Shown piece after piece: positions 44,115 to 57,725 of a DNA stretch of 64,000 nucleotides. The stretch is from Vesta saturnalis (lineage: Eukaryota > Arthropoda > Insecta > Coleoptera > Lampyridae): positions 4,362,501 to 4,426,500 of the forward strand of contig JARFJB010000400.1 in assembly GCA_036346205.1 (NCBI GenBank). Direction: 5' to 3'. Position 1 is the stretch's first letter. The number at the start of each line of letters is the position of its first letter. The notes below the pieces were generated by a model. The model saw only the letters and a program-made list of their open reading frames with translations. It was not told where the DNA came from and ran no database searches. A program made the translations under genes and the position numbers.

Positions 44115-44575
44115 TGTAACATCCATTATTTCGCATGTTACATTATTCAAGCATTTGTTCGCTGCTGTTCCTATTATCTTCTCATTATGTCATTTTTCTA
44201 AAGTAAATCATTTAATATTCAAAATTGTTGATGGTCACTCTTACTTAACACACATTTTAGAATTTGGAACCACTGGTTACAGTTGGTAACATTGAATGTT
44301 ATTTAGTGAGTTCTTAAAAAGAACGTTTCTTCTTCTTGTTCAAATTGGTGCAAGCCATGCTTTGATACCTAGAAGAATCAAATAGTTTCTGGATTTATTT
44401 CATCCATCGACGAAAGTCGGATTTATATTTGTTCTTCAGTATAAGAAGTGATTAATTGGTATTATTTATTTCTACGCATTTTGCGGATATAAAAGGTTAT
44501 TAAAAGCGTTCAGGTATGTCTCTCTTCCTTTGTGTTTCTGTATTAAAAAATTGCTTTACTTTTAGCCATCACCAC
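44115..44575 (+). repeat. 3' LTR of the Gypsy element
   Basis: It starts TGTAACATCC like the 5' LTR and extends well beyond the part kept there. The 3' limit is set by the AGCT that matches the base quartet before the 5' LTR; this would give a 461 bp LTR ending CACCAC, not the usual CA, so the end is tentative. Confidence 0.7.
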
Positions 44576-45374
44576 AGCTATCTTATAATTTAAAACTACC
44601 TACTTTAAGGAAAATACTCTAAATATCTCGATATCTAAACTTTTGTTACCAACATAAGTTTATCTCGGAATTTCTACTTTGTGAACCTCGTGAAGGTAAT
44701 GTCACGAAGAATATCACGAAGATCTGTAACTAGCTCCAATAAAAGGAATAATCCCACAGATAAGTTAAACTATAATTATATACCTTTGTGTATGAATGCA
44801 AATACACTATAAAATTCTGTAAATGTACAGCTTGCCTTATCTTGTCATAGGTTCATTTAAAAATTTAATATAGTTATCTGCATTAGTGTAACAACAAAGT
44901 CAATATTACACCACACACAGTGAATTACTGTAAGTACTACCTTTTCTTAATTTAAACGAAGGATAATTGCAACATTCAGTTATTATTGGGAATAAAAGTT
45001 TTTGGTACTAGTTTGTCGATTATTACTATTTACATATAATTTGTGTATGTAAACCTTTCTTTTAAAGAGCTCTTTTTTCTCCTTCCTATTCCTATTTCCT
45101 TTTTTTCTGCATACGTGTTCAACAGCGGTGCACGTTACAAGCTATTTCGTACCGTAATACTTTTGTAATGTAACGTACCGGGTGTTCAAATAAGAAAGGA
45201 CGCCGGCCATATCTCAGAAAAGGCTTCTACTACAGCTTCAGGAAAAAACATTATATGACAAAAGGAATCACGAAAAACATCTGGAAGTTCTTTCTAAAAT
45301 TGTGGATCGACCACCAGAGGGCGTAATTGAATATCAAATATTAGAAATTTTACTTTCTTCGTAATTTTTCCAAG
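44576..45374. other. no recognised gene
   Basis: AT-rich sequence without motif. Near 45180 the word GGGTGTTCAAATAAGAAAGG resembles the end of a DNA transposon (CAGGGTGTTC type), but no partner end was found. Confidence 0.35.
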
Positions 45375-45650
45375 CGAGAACATGAAACACAAATTAAAAA
45401 AATGGAAACATTATTGGAAGTAGTGAAAAAGAGAGAAGAAGAAACAATGTCGTAATGCATGGCTTAGTATTAGAAACAAAGACACCTCATAACTAAAAGA
45501 AGGAATTAAAAATTTCTTAAGCATACAACTGGAAATAGACATTAACCTAAAAGAAGTAAAGAAAATAAGTAATCGTACGTGTGTTAATAAACTGAACGCT
45601 GAAATGGAAAAGAACGAAATCATGAGAAATAAACTAAAATTTAAGAATTG
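45375..45650 (+). pseudogene. LINE ORF1-like coiled-coil protein fragment
   Basis: Translation in two frames gives HETQIKKMETLLEVVKKREE, then NAWLSIRNKDT and, after a stop, EGIKNFLSIQLEIDINLKEV, KKISN, and NAEMEKNEIMRNKLKFKN. A coiled coil followed by a domain with IxxFLxxxLExxVxxKxVxKI and later KxxIMRNKxKLK is the pattern of ORF1 proteins of several insect non-LTR retrotransposons, which bind the element RNA. It is cut off by the adjacent microsatellite at 45669. Clade not assigned. Confidence 0.6.
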
Positions 45651-45664
45651 AGAGGAACGTACAT

Positions 45665-48302
<2,638 letters not shown>

Positions 48303-48615
48303 GGTGTTTGAACTCCCGACTACTTCGTGACTTTGTCCGTGGCGGTCTGGGGGTTTGTGTGTGTTTGCGTTTGTGATCTCCCGATTACTTCGTGGCTTTG
48401 CCCGTGGCGGTCTGGGGTTTTAGTGTGTGCTGGTGTTTATAATCCCGACTGCTTCGTGGCTTTGCCCGTGGCGGTCTGGGGTTTGTGTGCTGGTGTTTAT
48501 ACTCCCGACTGCTTCGTAGCTTTGCCCGTGGCGGTCTGGGGTTTTAGTGTGTGCTGGTGTTTATACTCCCGACTGCTTCGTGGCTTTGCCCGTGGCGGTC
48601 TGGGGTTTTATGTGT
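48303..48615 (+). repeat. minisatellite, five units of 60-65 bp
   Basis: The unit core GTGGCGGTCTGGGG recurs at 48339, 48404, 48468, 48528 and 48592, each preceded by CTCCCGACTGCTTCGTGGCT or a close variant. The array is much richer in G+C than its surroundings. A 101-codon open frame across it is a by-product of the repeat and is not annotated as a gene. Confidence 0.95.
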
Positions 48616-49755
<1,140 letters not shown>

Positions 49756-50073
49756 GGGTCCACCAGTTTGTTCTTTTCAACAACCATTTTAGAGAAACAA
49801 TTGACATTTCAGAACTTTTCCAAACACATCAAACTACTGTCAGTTTTATTTAATAATATAAATGGTGAACAAATCTCAAAATCACTGCATTCTATATTTA
49901 AATACTTAAATTTCTTCAAATCTACATATTTTGCATTGTTTTATGTATTTAAGACCTTCCAGACTACATAAAATCATAAGTGTTACATATGGTTGAATTC
50001 CAATAATGACTGCATTTACAGGGTGATGTATTTAAATTAAATAGAATAAGGTACAATATATCAAGGCTGTATA

Positions 50074-52377
50074 CTGTTTTCCATTTTGGTTGAAATTGTA
50101 GGGTATCTCGTTTGCAAGCAAAGATAGAAAGATGCGGTTTTCGCGACCCTCTTCTACTTTTTCGTGAAACGAACGATGCCACAAACAGAATTGTCATATT
50201 AGTATTTGAGACACACGGCGAAATTCAAAATTTTCACATTTGAAGCACCCTCGTAACTCCTTTGCCTTGTAATTTATCAAAATTGTGAAACGTGGGTTTT
50301 ATGCAGAATTTTGCGTAGTATTTAGTGGCGTGCATAGTTTCCCACAAAAAGTGAGTTTCTTCGCAATAAACCAAAGTTTTTATTTAATGGAACACCGTTA
50401 TATTTCTTTATTATATAATAATAAAGTATAATTATAATATACTCTCAGCTTTCAAAAATATATAATTGTGTGGCACTTTTTTGCATTATTAATCTCAAAA
50501 CTGAATGTTACGTAAATTTAACATTTTAATGATATAGTTGGCCATAAAACCTATAACTCAGAATAAACGCGTATTTTCATGGACATCCAAGATATATTTG
50601 AGTATTAAAAAGAGCTACTAGATTCTTCCTGCATTATTATAATTATAAATATGTAAATACGCGTTTATAATAAATTATAATAAATCAAAAATATATTTGA
50701 GTATTCAAAAGGGCTACTAGATATTTACTGCTTCATTATCAATATGTAATTAGGCGATTATAATAAATCTAAGGACTTTTGCACAGAAATGCAAAAATAA
50801 TTACAAAAATTATGCAAATTAGGTACAATAGTTTTTGAAACATATTCAAACGCAATGTTTGTTTTTACTTGGGTACAATGTATCTTACAGATTCAGAAAA
50901 ATATATTAATGGCAATAAAACTTATAAAGAATAATTATATCTAAATTTGTAAGTAGGTTGGGCCTACCCTGATCTAAACGTAATTGACCTGTCCAATCTG
51001 ATTAAAATTATTTTGTGCAACAATCGTATTGTTTGTTCATTGTGCAATATATGGCAGAAAATCAAAATTTTCAATTTGAAAATATGATATGTTGATTTGC
51101 TTTGGTCTGAGTAATGAAAACGCCGACGCAGCAATAAATGTGTATTTTAACAGGAAAATGTAGTTTCGTTGGTATTAATTTTGATAATTAAGTAACTTTA
51201 TATTTATGTAGGTTTCCAGAACGGAGACAACCTAGTAAAATCACGTTTTATAGATTAAAAGGAAATTTAATTAGTTATGGATCATTTTCTAAACACAGGT
51301 CAAAAAATATAATAAAGAAAATCGATAGAATGATGAGGTTACCGTTTTAGCCAGTGTGGAGGGTAATCCTACAAGTTCTTGCAGAACTACAGAAAGTAGT
51401 ACTGGAGTTTCGAAAACAAGAATACTTTGCCACCATAAATATAAACCATATAAATTTAGGCTTGTTCACCATCCCTAGAGACGCTGAACGTAATATTTTG
51501 CAATTGGTACTTAAACATGTTAGGTATAGTACCCAACTTGGGAAGAAATGTCATATGGTCAGACGAGACACATTTTAGCAATTTAGGCATCTTAAATAGG
51601 CACAATAACAGATTCTGGTCTCAAGAAAATCAACACCAAATATTTCCCCAAAGACAACAAGGACTATCTGGACCAAACGTTTCCTGATTTATATTAGGAT
51701 CAAAAATAAAATTTTACATTTTCGTAGGGAACTTTATCCGCTGCTAGATATTTGGACATTTTAGAAATGGTTGCGTCTGAATTCGCTCGCTTGAACCAAA
51801 TTCATTTCCAACAGGATGGAGCCCCATCTCACAATGCTTAAATTATACGCCCTTTTGGTAATAGATGGATTGGCACTAAAGGGCCGATAAGATGGCCTCC
51901 TAGGTCTCCGGACTTGTCAGTCTTAGATTTCTTTTTATGGGGTTACTTGTAAAATAGAATATACCAAACTCAATATGATAACATTGAACCTTTGACAAAT
52001 GCAGTTAGAGAAGCTTTCAGGCATTTACAAGATCAACTTATTATTGTCCTTAATGCTATAGAAGGAGTTGGAAGAGTGTGTGAAGCAGAATGGTAAAGTT
52101 GTAGGTATTATGTTTAGTTTTTAATTTTGTGTTTTGCATAAAACTTCCTAACCCTTAACCTTGTTTTTGTATGGCCAATAATAGAGTTACAGGAATGACT
52201 GAAAATGCAATTTTTCCAAAATCACCCTGTAGCACACAAACTAAGATGGCTATGGCAAATTTGATTAGTGCATCTTTGGTTTCATTAAAAAATAGCACGG
52301 TGTCGCGAAAACCGCAAGGTTCTAACCTAAAAAATAAGCGAGATACCCCGTAAAACATACGAAAATGGGACAACCTG
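50074..52377 (+). mobile_element. Tc1/mariner-type transposon with diverged long TIRs
   Basis: The first ~230 bp (50074-50300) and the last ~230 bp (52150-52377) are diverged inverted repeats. They share GGGTATCTCG, TTGCGGTTTTCGCGAC, a following TTTCGTGAAAC / TTTAATGAAAC block and CTCGTAACTC / CTGTAACTC. TA flanks the proposed ends (50072-50073 and 52378-52379). A broken transposase lies inside in the plus orientation. A related terminal segment without transposase is at 56480-56865 in the opposite orientation. Confidence 0.75.
51350..52100 (+). pseudogene. transposase of the 50-52.4 kb element, broken
   Basis: Readable parts are a short helical segment near 51480-51560, WSDET-like sequence (GQTRHILAI frame-shifted) and LGILNRHNNRFWSQENQHQI (51580-51640). 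QIHFQQDGAPSHNA carries the second catalytic Asp (51800-51840). NRWIGTKGPIRWPPRSPDLS and VLDFFLWGYL carry the third Asp (51860-51950). The WIGxxGPIxWPxRSPDLxxLDFFLWG signature is characteristic of a widespread insect Tc1/mariner-type group with about 41 residues between the last two Asp; here the spacing is shortened by a small deletion. A stop precedes IIRPFG and another follows WGYL. Confidence 0.8.
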
Positions 52378-52382
52378 TATAC

Positions 52383-52735
52383 AGTAACTCGCGCTTTGCC
52401 TCTGCAGATTTGCCGATGCAAAGATATAATGCGCAGTTAGGTCAGCTATTGTGTATTTATAGGATTTTTACAATTTAATCAATCCATTGTGTGGATGGTT
52501 TCTAATTATTTGCAAAAATCTCAAAATTATGCCAATAAGCTTAATTTATATGTAATGCACACACTATTACTTATAAATACTCGTTTTAGATTTAGTGATA
52601 AGAATTGGATAAAGCATAAACCGTATAGTATTTTGTATCTGTCCAAATAATAACTTACATTATTTTTTTCACTAAAGTTCTTAAAATCCCTAAAAAATTT
52701 TAATTTAAATATGTAATCAGATTATTCTTCTAATC
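52383..52735 (+). repeat. ~355 bp direct repeat, copy 1 (pair of 57334-57695)
   Basis: CAGTAACTCGCG, GCAGATTTGCCGATGCAAAG, AATGCGCAGTTAGGTCAGCT and AAATATGTAATCAGATTATT occur in order here and at 57334-57695 with few differences. This copy begins directly at the right end of the Tc1/mariner-type element. No coding potential. Confidence 0.9.
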
Positions 52736-53395
52736 TTGTTTGTCGATGTAGATATTAATTAGATTTTGTAGTTTACACTAAAACTTCTATTATGCGTGGC
52801 AGAATTCATTGAATTTATTTACATTTGTTAATTATTTTCTTTAGAATGTTCTTTTTGGTTAAAGTTTTTGTAATTTAATTAAGTTAAAATCCAATACTTT
52901 ATTTCAAGTATTTTTAAGAGTAATTAATTCACTCTATAAAGAACAATCAAAGTCCTGGTTGAATTTATGCAAATAAAGTCTAATTGAAGTTTAAATTGCT
53001 AAATTAATTGGCACCATGATTAGTTTCCAAAATTGTATTAACGAAGGAGACATCTGTAAAGAGAATTGAACCATACACACATTGTCACTAGTTAATGAAT
53101 TCATTTCTAGCTTTTGATAATCTTAAGTACTTAATAATTTACGCACTAGAAAGATAAAATAGAAATTATACATGACATAGATGAAAAATAACCTCATGCT
53201 TCAATTGCTGAATACTAAATGTTAAAATTTGAATAATAAGTTACTATTGTTTAAATTCTCTTGCACCTTTAGCTGTACAAGCTGCAATTCTTTATGGAAC
53301 TTTAGTTGTTGCAGTGTACGGCCATCTCTTACTTGAGGGGGCAGCATTGCATTAAACATACGGTGTTTTGATAACCATAACTTATTGATATGGTA
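52736..53395. other. no recognised gene
   Basis: AT-rich unique-looking sequence, without motif, between the direct repeat and the foldback element. Confidence 0.4.
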
Positions 53396-53870
53396 GCAAC
53401 CCTCATAAATGATCCTAAGATAGCTGTATTCAGTTATTCACTTTGATTTGCATTGACTAAAAATTAATAGACTAATAACCAAACATTATTCGTTTTAAAT
53501 ACCGATATATCTGCAATGGAAAGTAATAGAATGAACAATAAAACCTATAACCTTAATCTGTCTAAAGATGGAAATAAAAGGAAAAAAATCTACGGTAACC
53601 TGGGATTCTCACAATGGACTGTAGCGTAACGTAGCTTGGATCCTAGGTTACTGTAGATTTTAGATTCCTTTATTTCCATTTTAAACAGATTTAGGTTAAT
53701 TTAGCGTGCGGATAGTCATAGCCTGTTCATTCTATTACTTTCCATTGCAGATATATCGGTATTTAAAATGAATAATGTTTTGATTAGTCTATAATTTTTT
53801 AGTCAATGACAAATCAAAGGTGAATAACTGAATACAGCATGCGCATCTTAGGATCATTTATGAGGGTTGC
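53396..53870. mobile_element. palindromic foldback element, ~475 bp
   Basis: Left arm 53396-53612 and right arm about 53650-53870 are inverted copies: GCAACCCTCATAAATGATCC at the left equals the inverse of the right edge. Inside, ACCGATATATCTGCAATGGA and AAGTAATAGAATGAACA occur on one arm and inverted on the other. Only about 35 bp separate the arms. Nothing is encoded. The outer 20 bp on both sides may also be weakly inverted. Confidence 0.9.
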
Positions 53871-53964
53871 GTAGATCCAAGTCCATAACTTTATTTACTA
53901 AGACTTTGAATTGTGTTATTTTTTATTTAGTATTACTTAAATATTTGTACATTTTAAATGCGAA

Positions 53965-54190
53965 AATGGTGTTTTGTGCGGTGAAAGGTTGTGGTAACAA
54001 TAATAAAAGAAAAATGTTGAGCATTAGATATCCTGTTTAGTGAAGTAAATGGCAGTTCTGTAAATATCAAAATGATTTCATAAAAATCTTTTAAACTCGG
54101 AGCAACATGTAGATTTAACCGATGAGTGCAAAACATTGCTTTTCAGGTCTAAAATGTATTTTCGTTTGCAAAATTAAACTCAGAACTTAA
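53965..54190 (+). pseudogene. THAP-domain protein fragment
   Basis: ATG 53965 opens VFCAVKGCGNNNKRKMLSI and RYP, the typical start of a THAP zinc finger (C-x4-C with following Asn/Lys), then a stop. Downstream, in another frame, WQFCKYQNDFIKIF resembles the centre of the domain. The later Cys and His ligands are not recognised. It may come from a P-like element or from a small THAP gene. Confidence 0.5.
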
Positions 54191-54252
54191 ACAAACGTCA
54201 AAAATTAAGGGTAATCGTATAAAAGTATTTTAAGTAATAAATAAATGAAGAA

Positions 54253-55267
54253 ATAAGTGTATAAAAATCGTTAAACTAACTGGAGATACAAACCATTCAC
54301 CAAAAATAATGCCTTTGACTCAATCTGTAGATTAACGTAGGGTGGTTCAATCTTTAGATTTGGTTAATTACCACAAATTCTGCTGTTATTTTCGCTTAAC
54401 ATAAATAATAAAAATGCAATGTAACACTAATAAAGATGATCTCTGACACCAAGTTATTTTTTAATAATGCTCTGAATAACTACACCGAGGTTTACGATAA
54501 AATTTTATCAAAATGTAAAAATATACAGACTATGTTTATTAACAGTTATGTAAAATATATCTTAAAACTAGCCTTAAATTACTAAAAAATCATTACATAA
54601 ATACCTGTTTGTACAATTTTGTACACAAACCTTTTAATAACCTCTGGTGTCGAAACGATTACGGAAATGTCAACCAAAGGTGATGTCATCTTTGCACAAA
54701 TATTGCGCAATATCTTGAAATAATACTTTACGTTGTAAGTCACACCCAAAATTGAATTTTCCTTCTCATAAATTTATCTCCATGAAATTGAATAATCCGT
54801 TTATTGCGATTTTTCTTGCAATTTTCAAATAAAAAATTGCAATCATAAAATGAAAGCGTACGCAAACGTAAAATTAAATGCGTACTTAAAATGTAATTAA
54901 AGTAGAAAAGTAATAAAAGTGTAAATCAAAGTAAAAAAAGAAAAGAAAGTGCCTGAGAAGAGCAAATGTTTTAATTTTTAGTATAATACGTTAAATATAT
55001 CTTACCATCAAATCAATGGCACTTTCACCAAAATTTAGGTGGAAACCCCAAAAAGCTCTGTGCATCTCACAGCGTACCACAAGAAGTGAGCAAACATGGA
55101 CGCCTAGAATATCAGACGATGTTAATGACGCATAATTTAAAGTGGAGTATAAACCATTAAGAAGTATATACACTTAAGTTACACCAAAATTTTTCTTAAA
55201 TTTACAACTAAATGAACGAAGACATAAATTACGGTACATTTTAATACAACTCAAAATGGGTTGTTAC
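54253..55267 (+). repeat. 0.9 kb interspersed repeat, copy C
   Basis: Same family as 2435-3262 and 3305-4312, about 50 kb away and in the same orientation. It carries all landmarks through AATACAACTCAAAATGGGTTGTTACA, so it is the most complete copy together with B. Like copy A it has the extra segment with GCAAATGTTTTA between GTGCC and the AATCAATGGCAC block. Confidence 0.85.
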
Positions 55268-55991
55268 ATACTACTGTTGCCAAACGTTTACATTATCAAC
55301 ATTTCTTCTCTTTGCCACATATATAATCCGTGTCTTCAATCTAATCTGATGAATTGTTATTTTCTATTTGTGGCTATTTTTTACCACTGTACTCACAAAT
55401 ATCGCAAGCCTTTAGGTAAAGCTGTATTCTTTGTAAAGTATCCGTTTCATTTATTTTGAATTAAAATTTATACATCTATCAAGAAATTCAGGAAAGTGGG
55501 GGAATATTCGAACATATACTAAATATCTAATCCATTTTGTGACTTTTTATTTTTTAAATTTGCTTATTATTAGGTTCCCAATTTTGTATTATTAGATCAC
55601 GGTGCATAATCGTGGTGTCAATCACGGTGCATAATCGTGGTGTCAATTTATACAATTCGTTGTTTATTACTTTATCATGTTCGGTTTAAGATTAAAAATG
55701 TAATATAAAACAATTTAGCATCCTCTCTAATTTTCTTTATTATTTTATTTTAAATAGTACTTGTTTTTATCACCTTAAGAAACATTTCGAAATCCCTATG
55801 AAATACGAATATAAGCTTTGAGAGTTGTCACGGAGTGACGTCATGTGCCGACTTGTCTCAATTTCAACCAGGTAGTAAACGTATCTATGTCTTAGTATCA
55901 TGGTACGATTCTAGAGCTATAAGGTCTTGGATGTGTAGCGAGTTCCCTATTCAGACACTTACAACATCGAAATTTACATGTATTTATTTAA
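55268..55991. other. no recognised gene; 25 bp perfect tandem duplication
   Basis: The only structure is a 25 bp unit starting ATCACGGTGCATAATCGTGG, present twice without mismatch at 55596-55620 and 55621-55645. Confidence 0.5.
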
Positions 55992-56450
55992 TGCTCCTGT
56001 ACCCGCACCTGATCTGAGAGATCGCAATAATACATTTTTTGTGAATACTCGGTGAGTGGCAGATATTAAGGCCAGTAGTTTCCTGTTCGAGGTACATGTG
56101 CAAAAATACATACAGTATTAGCGTTGTTCGTCTTAGAGCTAGACGTTAGTCACATCTGTCAGATACTGTGCGGGTGGTGGTGTTCGTGTAATAATTCGAT
56201 ACAGTTTAGAAATAATAAAGTTATTTTTGTATATAAGTAAAATGGCGTAATACAAAGCGGAGCAAGCTCGTTTACGCCTTATGGATGCAGTAGAAATTTC
56301 TTCGGATGATACACCGACGATAGCGGTGATGAATATGATGGTGAAAATCTCGATGAATATGAGACTCGTGAAGAAGATTCCGAATCAGAACAGGATGTAG
56401 ATGATCACAAGGACACTGCCAATCAAGATCTTACGTTATATTAACGTAAC
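55992..56450 (+). pseudogene. piggyBac element, 5' fragment (copy 1)
   Basis: After TTAA (55988-55991) the sequence aligns with the left end and first coding part of the piggyBac element at 57726. It includes the terminal GTACCCGCACCTGATCTGAG and the start of the transposase gene (MDAVEISSDDTP at about 56281, then an acidic stretch). A one-base deletion after GATACACC breaks the frame. The copy ends near 56450, where unrelated sequence begins. Similarity to copy 2 also extends about 35 bp outside the TTAA, which is unexpected for independent insertions. Confidence 0.85.
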
Positions 56451-56479
56451 ATTCATTTTGAGGTTAATAATGGAGAACA

Positions 56480-56870
56480 AGTGCTATACAATATATTTTT
56501 GAAAGCTGAGAGTAAACTCCATTATATAATAAAAAAATATACAGGGTGTTCCATTTACAAAACACAACTTTGGTTTATTACGAAGAAGCTGACTTTTTGT
56601 AGGGAAAACTATGCACGTCACTAAATCTTAAGGAAAATTCTGTATAAAACCCACTTTTCACCATTTCGATAAATTACAAGGCAAAGCAGTTACGAGGGGT
56701 GCTTAAAATGTGCAAATTTTGAATTTCGCCCTGTATCTCAAATACTAATAGGACTATGACAATTCCGTTTGTGGCATCTTTCGTTTCACGAAAAAGTAGA
56801 ACAGGGTCGCGAAAACCGCATCTTTCTATCTTTGCTCGCAAACCTTACAATTTCTACCAGTGTACATGTA
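56480..56870 (-). repeat. terminal segment of the 50 kb Tc1/mariner-type family
   Basis: Inverted relative of 50070-50470. It contains ACAGGGTGTTCCATTTAC, TTACAAGGCAAAG, GGGTCGCGAAAACCGCATCT and, at the left, TTTTTGAAAGCTGAGAGTA. There is no transposase. It directly follows the piggyBac fragment. Confidence 0.75.
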
Positions 56871-57333
56871 CTTTTATAATTATAAACATGTACATTTTGA
56901 TTTAGTGTTACATCTAAGTTAATCTTTTTATTTATAACAACGCTTGCAGAGATTCCTAAAATCATTTAATTTGTCTACGCTACTTGGTTCAAAAAATAGC
57001 CAAACAGTAGTACTGTGTCGACGTGCGAATATGTAGGGGTGCTTAAAAGCAGTTCGCATTGTGGCGCATGTCGGTCCAGAGTCGGTACCGCTTGCAGCCA
57101 GTTAAATGAAAAAAAACAATTGTGGCATCTAATTAACTGGCAACATCGATAATATTGTAATTTAAGACTACTGAAACTCGTATCTGTTGCCAAAATCCGT
57201 TACTCATATTATGAATAGTTGCATACTCACTTCCCTTCAGCAACCGGTCTACATACTATTTCAAAAGGTTTTAATTCAATTAATTCCATTAATAACTTCA
57301 AGAGAATTTACTTTTTCGTCAATGAACCATACG
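56871..57333. other. no recognised gene
   Basis: AT-rich, with a short GC-richer patch near 57000-57110. No motif recognised. Confidence 0.4.
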
Positions 57334-57695
57334 TACAGTAACTCGCGTTTGCCTCTGCAGATTTGCCGATGCAAAGATATAATGCGCAGTTAGGTCAGCT
57401 ATTGTGAATCATCCATTTTATAAGTTTTTACAATTTAATCAATCCATTGTGTGGATGGTTTCTAATTATTTACAACAATATCAAAATTATGCCAATAAGC
57501 TCATTTTAATAGAATGCACACACTATTTATTACTTATAAATACCCGTTTTAGATTTAGTCATAAGAATTGGTAAAGGATAAACCGTATAGTGTCTTGTAT
57601 CCGTCCAAATAATAACTTACATTATTAATTTCACTAAACTTCTTAAAATCCCCGACAAATTTTAATTTAAATATGTAATCAGATTATTCCTCTTA
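57334..57695 (+). repeat. ~360 bp direct repeat, copy 2 (pair of 52383-52735)
   Basis: Close match to 52383-52735. Similarity stops at CAGATTATTCC(T), exactly where similarity to the piggyBac copy 1 flank (CTTACAACAT) starts, so two duplicated blocks meet here. Confidence 0.9.
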
Positions 57696-57725
57696 CAACA
57701 TTGAAATTTACATGTATCTATTTAA

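Larger units (their letters stand above)
39003..44575 (+). mobile_element. Ty3/Gypsy LTR retrotransposon, internally deleted
   Basis: Two LTRs in direct orientation start at 39003 and 44115 with TGTAACATCCATTATTTC. A purine-rich tract (AGGGGGGTG) sits directly before the 3' LTR. AGCT occurs just before the 5' LTR (38999-39002) and at 44576-44579 and may be the target duplication. The coding order reverse transcriptase, RNase H, integrase is that of Ty3/Gypsy. Gag, protease and the primer-binding site are missing, and the 5' LTR runs straight into reverse transcriptase. A foldback element is inserted at 39464-40563. Confidence 0.88.

Noticed and set aside
39003..44575. Envelope-bearing (retrovirus-like) Gypsy element
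   Set aside because: No signal peptide, furin-like site or membrane anchor was recognised after integrase; only a non-coding-looking 3' region.
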